Notes: generated by a model from the letters alone, not told the origin. 64,000 bases of DNA from Arthrobacter sp. SDTb3-6 (GCF_013376095.1 NZ_JAAMFN010000016.1:27644-91643); one strand, 5' to 3'. Counted from the first letter of the stretch, positions 1 through 8,755 are shown. Numbers and translations are program-made.

Positions 1-1322
1 AACAGCAGGGACAGCATGACGGCGGTGCCCAGCGTTCCACCGATCTGGCGGAAGAACGTCGAGGCACTCGTGGCCACGCCCATGTCGCGCAGGCCCACGG
101 AGTTCTGGCTGGCGATGGTCAGGGTCTGCATGAGCTGGCCCAGGCCAAGCCCGATCAGCAGCATGCCGCCGGCAACAAACCAGAAGCTGGAGTCGTACCT
201 GAGGAAGGTGAAGTACAGGAAGCCCGCGGACATCAGGCCGGTGCCGAGGATGGGGAACATCCTGTACCTGCCGTTGCGTGCGATCAGCTGGCCGCTGGCA
301 ATCGAGGCGATCATCAGCCCCAGGATCATCGGCAGCATCTGGAAGCCGCTCTCCGTCGGCGTGGAACCAAGGACAATCTGCAGGTACAGCGGGATGGTCA
401 TCATGGCGCCGAACATGCCAAAGCCCACCAGGACGCCGATGACGGTGGCCATGGAGAAGGTGGCGGAGTGGAAGAGCGTGATGGGGATCAGGGCATCTTC
501 CTTCATGCGCACCTCAATGAGGATGAAGGCAACCACGCCAATCACGCCGATGCCGTAGCAGGCGATGGAAGCAGGGCTGGACCATCCCCAGATCTGGCCT
601 TCCTCCGCCACGAGCAGCAGCGGCACGAGGGCCACAATCACGGCGGCGGCGCCCCACCAGTCGATGCGCACCGAATGGCGGTCCACCTTGGGCAGGTGCA
701 GGAAACGCAGCACCATGGCCAGGGCGGCCAGGCCGATCGGGACGTTGATCAGGAACACCCAGCGCCAGCCGGCGATCCACAGGATCTCATTGCTGCCGGC
801 AAAGAGGCCGCCGATGAGCGGGCCGATGACGCTGGAAACACCGAAGACAGCCAGGAAGTAGCCCTGGTACTTGGCTCGTTCGCGCGGGGCAAGCATGTCG
901 CCCATGATGGCCAGCGGCATGGACATCAGGCCGCCGGCGCCCAGGCCCTGCACGGCGCGGAAGACGGCGAGCTCGATCATGGAGGTCGAGAAGCTCGCCA
1001 GTACGGATCCGACGATGAAGACGACGATCGCGAAGAGGAACAGCGGGCGCCGTCCGAAGATGTCGGACAGCTTGCCGTAAATGGGTGTGCTGATCGTGGA
1101 AACAATCAGGTAGGCGGTGGTGACCCACGCCTGCAGGCTCAGGCCGTGGAGGTCGTCACCGATGGTGCGGATGGCCGTTCCGACCACCGTCTGGTCCAGG
1201 GCCGACAGGAACATTCCTGCCATGAGCCCGAAAATCACAAACAGGATTTGGCGGTGGTTCATCACCGCGCTGCCTGCGGGGCTGGCCCCGGATGCGTTGG
1301 CTGTTGGGTTGTCGCTAGACAT
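1..1322 (-). CDS. DHA2-family MFS drug exporter (3' end outside window)
   Basis: Proton-driven multidrug exporter of the EmrB/QacA (14-helix DHA2) type in the cytoplasmic membrane. It starts at ATG 1322 with a GAGGA ribosome site eight bases upstream, and runs off the left edge after about 440 codons, so the C-terminus is not seen. The N-terminus reads MSSDNPTANASG, then a first helix with the family motif LDQTVVGTA, and the loop-2/3 motif GKLSDIFGRRP. Successive hydrophobic helices follow. A near-perfect 21-bp palindrome lies 55 bp upstream and suggests local repression. The substrate cannot be told from the sequence. Confidence 0.88.
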   Translation of the reverse strand, partial: MSSDNPTANASGASPAGSAVMNHRQILFVIFGLMAGMFLSALDQTVVGTAIRTIGDDLHGLSLQAWVTTAYLIVSTISTPIYGKLSDIFGRRPLFLFAIVVFIVGSVLASFSTSMIELAVFRAVQGLGAGGLMSMPLAIMGDMLAPRERAKYQGYFLAVFGVSSVIGPLIGGLFAGSNEILWIAGWRWVFLINVPIGLAALAMVLRFLHLPKVDRHSVRIDWWGAAAVIVALVPLLLVAEEGQIWGWSSPASIACYGIGVIGVVAFILIEVRMKEDALIPITLFHSATFSMATVIGVLVGFGMFGAMMTIPLYLQIVLGSTPTESGFQMLPMILGLMIASIASGQLIARNGRYRMFPILGTGLMSAGFLYFTFLRYDSSFWFVAGGMLLIGLGLGQLMQTLTIASQNSVGLRDMGVATSASTFFRQIGGTLGTAVMLSLL

Positions 1323-1376
1323 GCGTCCTCAAAACGTGTGGAGGATGCCGCTGGCACCGGCATCACAACGGCGTGG

Positions 1377-1397
1377 GCGCAACGAAATTTGTTGCGC
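1377..1397. promoter_or_regulatory. 21-bp near-perfect palindrome, candidate TetR-type operator
   Basis: GCGCAAC and GTTGCGC flank a GAAATTT core; ten position pairs surround the central base and only one fails to pair. It lies 55 bp upstream of the exporter start and about 115 bp upstream of the divergent LtrA-family gene. The size and symmetry fit a TetR-family operator (inference). No tetR-like gene is present in the window. Confidence 0.4.
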
Positions 1398-1512
1398 AGG
1401 GACGTACGCTACTCCCTTCATCCCGCGCGGGCAAACAGTTACTTGCGGCAACCGTCCAGTTTCGCGCACAGTGAACACCCCCCTTCACCCGGCACGGACC
1501 TATCATGGGCCC

Positions 1513-2691
1513 ATGACCGAGAAAATGCCGCCCAGGGTCCGTTCCCGTGGGCCGGCGCGGGCGCCCGGCCGCGTCCATTGGATGGAGTTGTTTTTTGACC
1601 TGGTCTTCGTGGCGTTTGTGGGCCAGCTCGCCCACGGCATCCACGGCAATCCCGGCTGGGCCGAGTTCGGCACCTTCATCCTGCTGTTCTTTCCGGCGTG
1701 GTGGGCGTGGGTCAACATCGTCTCCGTTGTCAACCTCCTGCCCGGGCTGTCCTCCCGCAGCCTGGGCATGGCCATGCTGGCGGCGATGGCGGCCGCCGGT
1801 GTCATGGCCGCCGCCGCCCCGCACGCCCTGGGCGGGCGGGCATGGGCGTTCTCGCTGGCCAACGCGGCCATGCGGGCCATCCTGCTGGTGCTGTGGCTCT
1901 ACCGGCGCCGGCACACGGGCGGTGCCGCGCCGTCGTGGCGGATCTGGACCTACAACGGCGGGACGGCAGCCCTCTGGCTCGTGGCCGCCGCATTGCCCCT
2001 GGAGGGCGCCGTGGCGTTGTGGGCCGCGGCCATTCTGGTGGAGGTGTCCATGGTGCTGGTGGGCGGGCGGCTGCAGCCCGACGCCGGCATTGCCGGCATC
2101 AACGTCGAGCACGCCGCCGAACGGCTGGGCCTGTTCGTCATCATCGTCCTGGGCGAATCCGTGTTCACCGTCGTCACCGTAGTGTCCACGGTGTGGAATC
2201 CCGCGGCGTGGCTGGCCGGTTCCCTGGGCTTTGTGGTGGTGGCCCTGCTCGGCTGGGCCTTCTTCCAGTACGGCACCGGCACCCTCAACGCCGGGCTGGA
2301 ACGGCTGGCCGGCCGGCGCGACTTTGGCGGCATCCAGCTGACCATCCTGTTCATGCCGTTTCTGCTGGTGGCGGGCGTGACCGCCATCGCCGGGGCCATC
2401 GCGACCGCCATCCCGGCGCCGTTCGCCACGCTTCCCCTCGGCTCGGGCATCACGCTCGGCGGCGGGCTGGCGCTGTTCTACCTGACCAATGCCGTGGTTT
2501 CACTGCGCTTCGGCCAGTCCGCCGGCGCCGTGCTCCCCTGGTCCATTCCGGCCGTGGCACTGAGCCTCCTGCTCGTGCCGGCCAGCCGGGACGTGCCGGC
2601 CGCCGTCGTGCTTGGGCTGGCCGTGGTGCTCCTGCTGGCGCTCACCGCCTACGTGGAGCTGCACCATCGCGCCATGGCCCGGCAGGGTTGA
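1513..2691 (+). CDS. LtrA-family (low temperature requirement A) membrane protein
   Basis: Integral membrane protein of about 392 residues belonging to the low-temperature-requirement A family; its biochemical role is not established. The hallmark N-terminal motif HWMELFFDLVFVAF is present around residues 22-35, followed by about ten hydrophobic helices and the second family signature around ERLGLFVIIVLGES. ATG 1513 is chosen because that motif normally lies 10-30 residues from the start; the reading frame is open further upstream, but that part looks non-coding. It stands divergent to the exporter and converges on the ABC ATPase gene with only four bases between the stops. Confidence 0.85.
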   Translation: MTEKMPPRVRSRGPARAPGRVHWMELFFDLVFVAFVGQLAHGIHGNPGWAEFGTFILLFFPAWWAWVNIVSVVNLLPGLSSRSLGMAMLAAMAAAGVMAAAAPHALGGRAWAFSLANAAMRAILLVLWLYRRRHTGGAAPSWRIWTYNGGTAALWLVAAALPLEGAVALWAAAILVEVSMVLVGGRLQPDAGIAGINVEHAAERLGLFVIIVLGESVFTVVTVVSTVWNPAAWLAGSLGFVVVALLGWAFFQYGTGTLNAGLERLAGRRDFGGIQLTILFMPFLLVAGVTAIAGAIATAIPAPFATLPLGSGITLGGGLALFYLTNAVVSLRFGQSAGAVLPWSIPAVALSLLLVPASRDVPAAVVLGLAVVLLLALTAYVELHHRAMARQG

Positions 2692-2695
2692 GGGC

Positions 2696-3847
2696 CTATC
2701 CGTCCCAGGGGAAGACGACGCCCTCCCCCACCACCTTCAGCGACAGCTCCGTGCCGGGCCGCGCCAGCATCGCGTTCCAGTGCCGGATGTTGATGACCTC
2801 GCCGCCCACGGGCTGGTGCGGGTCGGCAGGGTGAAGGGGGTCCACCGCGATGGGCGCCAGCTGGATCCGCACGGTCGTTTCGGGGCCGAAGTAGTCGGTG
2901 TCCACGACGTGGCCGCGGATCTTTCCGCCTTCGCTGATGCGGATCTGCTCGGGCCGTAGCATCAGGTGCACGCGGCCCTGCACGGGCGGGCGCCGGACGG
3001 GGATGCCGCCGAGGGAGCACAGCGCCAGTGAGCCTTCCATCCACGCCTCAAGGATGACCGCGTCGCCGAGGAATTCCGCCGTCGCCCGGTCGGACGGGCG
3101 CGTGTAGACCACGAAGGGGCTGCCGATCTGGGCCAGCCTGCCGTCGCGCATGACGGCCACCTGGTCCGCGAAACTGAGCGCCTCGGCCTGGTCGTGCGTG
3201 ACAAGGATGGTGGTGACACCGGCGTCGGACAACGTCTTGGACACGGCCCGGCGTGTGGCCACGCGCAGCCCGGCGTCGAGAGCGCTGAACGGCTCGTCGA
3301 GCAGCATGAGCTCCGGCTGGCGGGCCAGCGCTCGGGCCAGGGCCACGCGCTGCTGCTGCCCGCCGGAAAGCTCCGACGGCTTGCGCTTGGCGTAGGACGG
3401 CTCCATGGAGACCATCTCCAGCAGTTCGGCCACGCGGGAGGCCGCAGCCCGGCCGCGCAGCGGCAGCCCGAACGCGATGTTCTGCCCCACGCTCAGGTGC
3501 GGGAACAGGGCGCCGTCCTGCGCCACATAGCCCACGCTGCGCTTGTGGGCGGGCAGCCAGCCGGAGGGCCCGGCCACTTCCACCCCGTCAAGGGAAACGC
3601 TGCCGGCGTCGGGTGCCTCAAAGCCGGCAATGAGGCGCAGCAGGGTGGTCTTGCCGGAACCCGAGGCGCCCACAATGGCGGTGGTGCGCCCCTGGGCCAC
3701 GGTCAGGTCCACGCCCTTGAGCACCTCCGTGCCGCCGAACGACTTCCGCGCACCGGTGATCTGCAGGTGGTCGGTGACGTGGTCGGCGTCCGGTTCAAAG
3801 GCGGGGAGGGTTGACGCGGCCGGGGCCGGCCTGCGCGATGCTGTCAC
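2696..3847 (-). CDS. ABC transporter ATP-binding protein, iron(III)-type (FbpC-like)
   Basis: ATPase subunit of an import system, 383 residues. Walker A GASGSGKT is at residues 60-67, the Q-loop Gln near 110, signature LSGGQQQR near 160, Walker B LMLLDEP near 180 and the switch His in [12 protein letters not shown]-terminal TOBE-like domain follows (residues about 260-383), as in FbpC/PotA/ThiQ-type ATPases. The start is GTG 3847, whose bases overlap the TGA stop of the permease, which points to translational coupling. It is the third gene of a binding protein-permease-ATPase operon. Iron is the likely substrate because of the iron box ahead of the operon; thiamine or phosphonate importers have the same architecture. 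Confidence 0.85.
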   Translation of the reverse strand: MTASRRPAPAASTLPAFEPDADHVTDHLQITGARKSFGGTEVLKGVDLTVAQGRTTAIVGASGSGKTTLLRLIAGFEAPDAGSVSLDGVEVAGPSGWLPAHKRSVGYVAQDGALFPHLSVGQNIAFGLPLRGRAAASRVAELLEMVSMEPSYAKRKPSELSGGQQQRVALARALARQPELMLLDEPFSALDAGLRVATRRAVSKTLSDAGVTTILVTHDQAEALSFADQVAVMRDGRLAQIGSPFVVYTRPSDRATAEFLGDAVILEAWMEGSLALCSLGGIPVRRPPVQGRVHLMLRPEQIRISEGGKIRGHVVDTDYFGPETTVRIQLAPIAVDPLHPADPHQPVGGEVINIRHWNAMLARPGTELSLKVVGEGVVFPWDG

Positions 3848-5442
3848 TGTCCGGCTGCTTTCTTGGATTCGGCAAAGAGGAGGTAGGTCATGGGTGCCGA
3901 GAGCAGGATCATCAGCAGTGCGTAGGGGGCGGCGCCGGTGTAGTTGATCTCGCTGCTGAGCGACCAAAATTCGGTGGCCAGCGTTTGGGTGCCGTTCGGG
4001 GCCAGCAGCAGCGTTGCCGTCAGCTCGTTCATGATGCCCAGGAACACCAGCGCGGCCCCGCCCGCCGCGGCGGGGGCGGTCAGGCGCAGCGTGACACGCA
4101 TGAACGCCAGCAGCGGGGGCTTGCCCAGCGCCTGGGCGGCCTCGTCCAGTTCCTTGGGCGCCTGCGCCAGCCCGGCGCGCAGGTTCACCAGTGCACGTGG
4201 CATGAACAGCATGGCGTAGGCCGCCACCAGCACGACGGCGGTCTGGTAGATGCCGGGCATGTTGTGGATGCTGATGGTCACCAGGGCCAGTGCCACCACA
4301 ATGCCGGGCATGGAGCTGGAGATGTAGTTGGCACCCTCGAGCAGTTTGGTGACGGGGCCCGGATGCCGGACCGCCAAAAAAGCCAGCGGAAAGGCCAGGA
4401 CGGTGGTGACCAGCGCCCCTACGAGGCCGTACACCAGCGTTTGCAGGACCGCGTTGGCCAGCGCGCTGCCGCTCCAGATCCCGGGCCCGCCCACCACCAG
4501 CCATCGGAACACATGGAACAAGGGCAGGCCCAATGCCAGGGCGGTGAGCACCGCCAGGCCCGCCTGCGCCGGAATCTCCAGCCGGCCCAACGCCAGCCGC
4601 GGCGGGTTGGCCTGCACGCCCGAGCCCACCCGCGCATAGCGGGCGTTGCCGCGCACCTTGGACTCGCCCAACAGCAGCAACAAGCAGAACAGCACCAGCA
4701 CGCTGGCCAGCATGTTGGCAGCCGCCCCGTTGAACGTGGAACGGTATTGGTCGTAAATGGCGGTGGTGAAGGTGTCGAACTGGATCATGGCAAAGGCGCC
4801 GTATTCGGCGAGCAGGTGCAGGGAAACCAGCAGCGCACCGCCGGCCGAGGCGAGCCGCAGCTGCGGGAGCACCACGCGGAAGAACACCTTCCACGGACCC
4901 AGCCCCAGCGACGAGCCGGACTGTTCAAGGGCCGGGTCCATGCGGCTGAGCACGGCGGCCACGGGGATGTACACCAGCGGGAAGTACGAGAGCACGGAAA
5001 TGAGCACGCCGCCAAACAGCCCGCCCAGGGAGGGGACCGCACTGACCCACGCGTAGCTGTTCACAAACGCTGGAATGGCCAGGGGTGCCGCCAGCAGCAC
5101 GGCCCAAATCTTGTGTCCGCGCAGCCTGGTGCGTTCCACCAGCCACGCCCCGGCAATGCCGAGCACCACGCACACCGGCACGGTGATCACCACCAGGCCC
5201 AGCGTGTTCAGCAGCAGTTCCCCCACGCGCGGGCGGAAGACCAGCTTCTCAATGGTGCCCCACCCGGCATTGCCCGTCATGACCGCCACATAGCCCAGCG
5301 GCAGCAGGGAGAAGGCGGCGATGAGGATGGATAGGGCGACGACGGCCCAGGGGCCGGAGCGTGTGCCCCGGCCCCCGGCTGCGTTGCGTCGGTTGGCTGC
5401 GCGCGGCGCGCGTGCCGCCGTCGTACTGGGTGAAGAATACAT
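3844..5442 (-). CDS. ABC transporter permease, duplicated iron-type permease (FbpB-like)
   Basis: Membrane subunit of 532 residues with two halves of about six helices each, the fused arrangement typical of FbpB/SfuB iron(III) permeases. Each half carries the cytoplasmic EAA-type loop that docks on the ATPase, for example [20 protein letters not shown] in the first half and [20 protein letters not shown] in the second. The start is ATG 5442, five bases after the binding-protein stop. The stop overlaps the ATPase start by four bases. The N-terminal 40 residues are Ala/Arg-rich and cytoplasmic. Confidence 0.85.
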   Translation of the reverse strand: MYSSPSTTAARAPRAANRRNAAGGRGTRSGPWAVVALSILIAAFSLLPLGYVAVMTGNAGWGTIEKLVFRPRVGELLLNTLGLVVITVPVCVVLGIAGAWLVERTRLRGHKIWAVLLAAPLAIPAFVNSYAWVSAVPSLGGLFGGVLISVLSYFPLVYIPVAAVLSRMDPALEQSGSSLGLGPWKVFFRVVLPQLRLASAGGALLVSLHLLAEYGAFAMIQFDTFTTAIYDQYRSTFNGAAANMLASVLVLFCLLLLLGESKVRGNARYARVGSGVQANPPRLALGRLEIPAQAGLAVLTALALGLPLFHVFRWLVVGGPGIWSGSALANAVLQTLVYGLVGALVTTVLAFPLAFLAVRHPGPVTKLLEGANYISSSMPGIVVALALVTISIHNMPGIYQTAVVLVAAYAMLFMPRALVNLRAGLAQAPKELDEAAQALGKPPLLAFMRVTLRLTAPAAAGGAALVFLGIMNELTATLLLAPNGTQTLATEFWSLSSEINYTGAAPYALLMILLSAPMTYLLFAESKKAAGQ

Positions 5443-5447
5443 TGGTA

Positions 5448-6512
5448 TTAGAGTAGACCGGCCTCGGTCATGAGGTCGGTGACCTTCTGGGAGTTCAGCT
5501 TGGCCGCGTCAACCTTCGGCGCCTGCAGGTCCTGCAGCGGAACCAGCTTGGCGTTCGCGGCAACACCGCTCGCCACCGGGTACTCGAAAGAGGTTCCGGT
5601 CTGCAGGATCTCCTGGCCTGCCTTGCCGGTGATGAATTCCAGGAACTTCTCGGCATTGGCCTGATGCTTGCTGGAGGCCAGCACGCCGCCGCCGGAGACC
5701 GAGACAAACGCGCCCGGGTCCTGGTTCTTGAAGTAGTGCAGGGCCACATTGTTGGAGTTCTCGCCGGTCTTGGCCTGGTCGCCGAACCAGTAGTAGTGGT
5801 AGATGACGGCCCCGTCCACCTCACCGGCGTTGACTGCCTTCATGGCCGTGCTGTTGCCCTTGTAGGGCTTGGCGTTTTCCTTCATGGCCTTCAGCCAGGC
5901 CAGCGTGGCGTCCTGGCCCTTGAGCTCCAGCATGGCGGAGACGATGGCCTGGAAGTCGGCACCGGACGGCGACGCGGCCCACTTGCCCTTCCAGGCGGGG
6001 TCCGCCAGGTCCATGATCGACTTGGGCAGCTGGGCCGGGGTCAGCTTGGTCTTGTTGTAGGCAAAGACGGTGCTGCGGGCGGCAATGCCGGTCCACTTGT
6101 CGGTGGAGGGCCGGTAGGCCTCGGGGACCTGTTCCTGGATCTTCTTGCTGATGTCCGTCAACAGTCCCGCGTTTTCCACCTGCGTCATGGCGGGGGAGTT
6201 TTCGGTCAGGAAGACGTCCGCGGGCGACTTGGCACCCTCGGCGATGATTTGGTTGCTCATCTCGGAGTCGTCGCCGTTGCGCAGCGTGACCTTGATGCCG
6301 GTTTCCTTGGTGAATTCGTCCACCCAGGCCTGGGTGAGCTCCTCGTGCTGGGCGTTATAGACGGTGATGGCGTCCGTGGCCGAGCCCTGGGCGCCTTTCG
6401 ACGCGGCCGGGGTGGTGCTGCCACCGCAGGCGGCGAGGGCGAGCACGGAGACTCCGGCGATCGCCGTCAGCGCGCTCCTGCGCAGGAAACGGGTGTTGAG
6501 CAAGGTCTTCAT
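5448..6512 (-). CDS. Iron-type ABC transporter substrate-binding lipoprotein (FbpA/FutA-like)
   Basis: Extracytoplasmic binding protein of 354 residues that captures the substrate and hands it to the permease. The N-terminus [20 protein letters not shown] is followed by a hydrophobic stretch and the lipobox LALAAC, so the mature protein is anchored by a lipidated Cys at about residue 29. The body resembles the ferric-binding family: [11 protein letters not shown] near the start, [14 protein letters not shown], and paired tyrosines in [10 protein letters not shown] of the kind that coordinate iron in FbpA (inference). It is the first gene of the operon; an AAAGG ribosome site precedes ATG 6512 and an iron box lies about 55-73 bp upstream. 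Confidence 0.86.
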   Translation of the reverse strand: MKTLLNTRFLRRSALTAIAGVSVLALAACGGSTTPAASKGAQGSATDAITVYNAQHEELTQAWVDEFTKETGIKVTLRNGDDSEMSNQIIAEGAKSPADVFLTENSPAMTQVENAGLLTDISKKIQEQVPEAYRPSTDKWTGIAARSTVFAYNKTKLTPAQLPKSIMDLADPAWKGKWAASPSGADFQAIVSAMLELKGQDATLAWLKAMKENAKPYKGNSTAMKAVNAGEVDGAVIYHYYWFGDQAKTGENSNNVALHYFKNQDPGAFVSVSGGGVLASSKHQANAEKFLEFITGKAGQEILQTGTSFEYPVASGVAANAKLVPLQDLQAPKVDAAKLNSQKVTDLMTEAGLL

Positions 6513-6566
6513 GGGGGCCTTTCGGCGTAGGTGAATTAGCGAAGCTTTATTGATCGTAATGCAACG

Positions 6567-6585
6567 ATAGGCGAGGCTACCCTCA
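6567..6585 (-). promoter_or_regulatory. DtxR/IdeR-like iron box upstream of the iron ABC operon
   Basis: The minus-strand sequence TGAGGGTAGCCTCGCCTAT matches the DtxR/IdeR consensus TTAGGTTAGSCTAACCTAA at 14 of 19 positions, including both half-site cores. It lies 55-73 bp upstream of the binding-protein start, where a promoter is expected. This implies iron-dependent repression of the operon. Consensus recalled from the literature; match counted by eye. Confidence 0.6.
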
Positions 6586-6655
6586 CAACGCGAAATTGTG
6601 ACACAGCTCTCCTGAATTTCGTCACATTTGCGTGACCAAAATGGACCGGGTCCAG

Positions 6656-7147
6656 CTAGGCCGGGTCTTGCCGGCTTTCACCAAGCAGTTCGCCGGCCCG
6701 GGTGACGTGCTCGTGGACGATCGCGGCCCTGCGGACGACGCCGGACACGTCCCCCGCCCCGAGCCTCACCATGGCGACCGCTTCCGCCGCTGCGGCGAGG
6801 GCGTTGCCTGCCCGGGAGAGCTCGCGGTGGACGTCGTTGAGGTAGCCGCCGGTGCCGGTGGGGATTTCCATGCCTTCACTGGGTGCGATGGACTGCGCCC
6901 GGGCCGCGATGCTGCGCACCTGGGGCAGGAGGTCCGCCAGGGCGTCGGCCACCGGGACGAGCGCGGAATAGTGTTGCCCCGGACCGCCTTCGGCGTGGCT
7001 GGCTTCCTCCTCGACGCCCTCAAGCATCTGGTGGAAGCGGTCCAAGCCGCGCCGGAACCTGTCGTGGGCGCGCCGCCAGACGCCCTTGCCAAGTTCGGCG
7101 TCGTCGCGCCTGGCTTGCCGGCCGGCGCCAAAAAATCCCAGGGGCAT
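6656..7147 (-). CDS. Hypothetical helical protein downstream of bpa
   Basis: A 163-residue soluble protein I cannot assign to a named family. It is rich in Ala, Arg and Glu and predicted almost wholly helical, with no signal peptide or membrane segment. It begins MPLGFFGAGRQARRDD and ends LLGESRQDPA. ATG 7147 is preceded by GGAG at a 10-base spacing. It lies 28 bases after the bpa stop on the same strand and is probably co-transcribed, which suggests (no more) a link to the proteasome or to protein quality control. Confidence 0.7.
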   Translation of the reverse strand: MPLGFFGAGRQARRDDAELGKGVWRRAHDRFRRGLDRFHQMLEGVEEEASHAEGGPGQHYSALVPVADALADLLPQVRSIAARAQSIAPSEGMEIPTGTGGYLNDVHRELSRAGNALAAAAEAVAMVRLGAGDVSGVVRRAAIVHEHVTRAGELLGESRQDPA

Positions 7148-7175
7148 GCGTGCGTGCTCCGCTGTCAGGGAGCCG

Positions 7176-7835
7176 TCAGAGGTACTGGCCCGGGCGGCCG
7201 GCGTCGGCCTGGCCGGAACCTTCGGGACGGCCCTGCGCCCGGCCCGCGGGCGCGCGCTGGGGTTCGCCGTTCTCGCCCACCACCACGCCGGGCGCAATGA
7301 CGGTGCCCGGCGGCAGCTGGTGCATCTGCAGCCGGGCCGCCACCTGCTGGTTTGCCATGGCCTGGGCGGCCATGGCGGTCTGGATGCCGTGGAACAGCCC
7401 CTCGAGCCAGCCGACCAGCTGCGCCTGGGCAATGCGCAGTTCTGCATCCGAGGGCACGCTGGCGTCCGTAAACGGCAGGCTGAGCCGGTGCAGTTCCTCC
7501 ACGAGTTCCGGTGAGAGCCCGTCCTCGAGTTCAGCGATGGAGCGCCCGTGGATTTCGGCCAGGCGCGCGCGGGCGGCGTCGTCCAGCGGCGCGCTTTTCA
7601 CCTCGTCCAGGAGTTGTTTGACCATGGTGCCAATGCGCATCACCTTGGCCGGCTGGTCCACCATGTCCGCGACGGTGGCGTGCTTCGCCTCCGTTCCGCC
7701 CCCTTGGGCGGCGGAGGGCTGTTGCGCCGCCCCGGCTCCGAAGCCGTCCACGTCCACGTCCATGTTGGCCGGATCGTCCACTACCTTGCCTTCGGCCGTG
7801 GTCCCGGCTTCCTGCACATGCGCCTTGTCAGTCAT
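7176..7835 (-). CDS. bpa: Bacterial proteasome activator Bpa
   Basis: Cytoplasmic ring-forming, ATP-independent activator of the 20S proteasome, 219 residues, of the Mycobacterium Rv3780 family. The central helical domain (about residues 50-165) carries the family stretch DMVDQPAKVMRIGTMVKQLL and a second block around QLVGWLEGLFHGIQTAM. The extreme C-terminus is GQYL, the peptide with which Bpa and Mpa dock into the proteasome alpha ring, so the protein looks complete and functional. The first 45 residues are acidic and probably disordered. No proteasome subunit gene is in this window. Confidence 0.93.
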   Translation of the reverse strand: MTDKAHVQEAGTTAEGKVVDDPANMDVDVDGFGAGAAQQPSAAQGGGTEAKHATVADMVDQPAKVMRIGTMVKQLLDEVKSAPLDDAARARLAEIHGRSIAELEDGLSPELVEELHRLSLPFTDASVPSDAELRIAQAQLVGWLEGLFHGIQTAMAAQAMANQQVAARLQMHQLPPGTVIAPGVVVGENGEPQRAPAGRAQGRPEGSGQADAGRPGQYL

Positions 7836-7896
7836 ACGGCCAGTCTCTCACGACGTCCCCGCAATTGTCCGCGCCGGTTTTTCGGCGCGGGCCTTG

Positions 7897-8000
7897 GGCG
7901 CGGACTTTAGGTGCAGCCTTTAGGCGCGGACTTTAGGCGCAGCCTTTAGGCGCGGACTTTAGGCGCAGCCTTTAGGCGCGGACTTTAGGCGCAGCCTTTA
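7897..8000. repeat. Four tandem copies of a 26-bp unit
   Basis: The 26-bp unit, made of two related 13-mers (GGCGCGGACTTTA and GGCGCAGCCTTTA), occurs four times without gaps at 7897-7922, 7923-7948, 7949-7974 and 7975-8000, with one substitution in the first copy. A further partial half-unit follows at 8001. An 8-bp inverted repeat with loop GTTTTT (7869-7890) lies just before it. The block separates the bpa promoter from the terminator of ybdD. There are no spacers, so it is not a CRISPR array. Confidence 0.9.
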
Positions 8001-8013
8001 GGTGCAGCCCCGC

Positions 8014-8070
8014 CGAGTGTGCAGGTGTGGCGGGTGCCGGGCCCGCCAACCCGCCACAACTGCACACTCG
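8014..8070 (-). terminator. Hairpin terminator after ybdD
   Basis: Inverted repeat of 11 plus 10 base pairs (8014-8035 with 8049-8070) interrupted by a single mismatch, with a 13-base loop. It lies 20 bases after the ybdD stop on the minus strand. There is no T-run, as is usual for actinobacterial hairpin terminators. Confidence 0.55.
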
Positions 8071-8089
8071 CGCAGCCATGCAGCCGGCG

Positions 8090-8290
8090 TCAGCAGCAGC
8101 GGCCCTCGGGATTGGCCTCCTGGCGGTCCATCCTGTCCCGCCAGAACTCCTTGACTGTCATGGCCGGGGTGGTGCAGCCGGTGCCGCGGTGGTGGTCCAG
8201 GTACTTTTCATAGGCGTCCTCACCCAGGACGCCCATGAGGTACATGCTGACTGAACCCAACACCCCGGCCGCACGGTGCAGCAGCTCCAC
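8090..8290 (-). CDS. ybdD: YbdD/YjiX-family small protein
   Basis: A 66-residue protein of the YbdD/YjiX (DUF466) family, whose members sit immediately downstream of the peptide/pyruvate transporter gene cstA/btsT. Family features are clear: GEDAYEKYLDHHRGTG, then MTVKEFWRDRMDRQ and the C-terminal EGRCC with paired cysteines. The start is GTG 8290. Two bases before it is a TGA that would be the natural cstA stop, so the original coupling is preserved even though cstA itself is collapsed. The function is unknown; the gene appears intact. Confidence 0.82.
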   Translation of the reverse strand: MELLHRAAGVLGSVSMYLMGVLGEDAYEKYLDHHRGTGCTTPAMTVKEFWRDRMDRQEANPEGRCC

Positions 8291-8292
8291 TG

Positions 8293-8498
8293 TCAGTGCC
8301 CCGCCCGCACGGTTTCCCGGCCAGGACCACCCAGGCCACGCCGCCGAGCAGCGCGATGGCCGCCCAGAGGGCTATTTTCAGCGGCGTCCACTTCTGCGTG
8401 GCTGCTTCCGCCTCGAGGTCCACGGCCACGGGCGGCAGCTCCGGATCCTGAAGCAGAAGGCCCGCGTGGCGGGCTGTCCCCTTGGAAGGCTGGGTCAT
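8293..8498 (-). pseudogene. cstA: cstA remnant: N-terminal 60 codons, rest deleted
   Basis: The first 60 residues from ATG 8498 match the N-terminus of actinobacterial carbon-starvation protein CstA (PPVAVD, then KWTPLKIALWAAIALLGGVA with the first membrane helix). At about 8319 the similarity stops. CstA proteins are normally around 700 residues, but here only about 25 bases follow before a TGA (about 8293) two bases ahead of ybdD. In the shifted frame those bases read ETVRAGH and stop, perhaps the last residues of CstA. The simplest reading is an internal deletion of roughly 2 kb with a frameshift. Reading on in the first frame gives a 92-residue nonsense tail overlapping ybdD. Confidence 0.7.
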
Positions 8499-8574
8499 TG
8501 TTTTCCTTACTCAAGGCCGAATTCTGAACCCTTGACGGTAGCAGCGCGGCCCGGCCCGGCCCGCCGCTGTGGCT

Positions 8575-8611
8575 CGGGGCATACAAAGGAATACGGGGCA
8601 TACAAAGGAAT
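8575..8611. repeat. 18-bp direct repeat, period 19
   Basis: CGGGGCATACAAAGGAAT occurs at 8575-8592 and again at 8594-8611. It lies in the 277-base gap between the cstA remnant and the quinone oxidoreductase gene. No gene is apparent in this gap. Confidence 0.8.
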
Positions 8612-8653
8612 CGACCAACGGCCCCGTTTCTGCGTCGAATGGCCCGACACCCT

Positions 8654-8755
8654 CGGTTGCAACCGGGGCACTTTTCACGAACCTTCGGTTGCAACCGGGG
8701 CGGCGGAATGTCGTTTGTGCGGGAGCGTTGGGCGAAAAAGCCCCGGTTGCAACCG
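8654..8755. repeat. Three copies of a 12-bp palindrome (CGGTTGCAACCG)
   Basis: The perfect palindrome CGGTTGCAACCG occurs at 8654-8665, 8686-8697 and 8744-8755, each extended by C/G-rich flanks. The spacings between starts are 32 and 58 bases. They lie just downstream of the oxidoreductase stop (8776, minus strand). They could be transcription-factor sites or repeated terminator-like elements; nothing else identifies them. Confidence 0.8.

Noticed and set aside
6621..6636. GTCAC-N6-GTGAC repeat near the iron operon considered as an operator.
   Set aside because: Short arms, and it sits between a gene end and an already explained promoter; no supporting context.
7897..8000. Tandem repeats considered as a CRISPR array.
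   Set aside because: Units are contiguous with no spacers and there are no cas genes.
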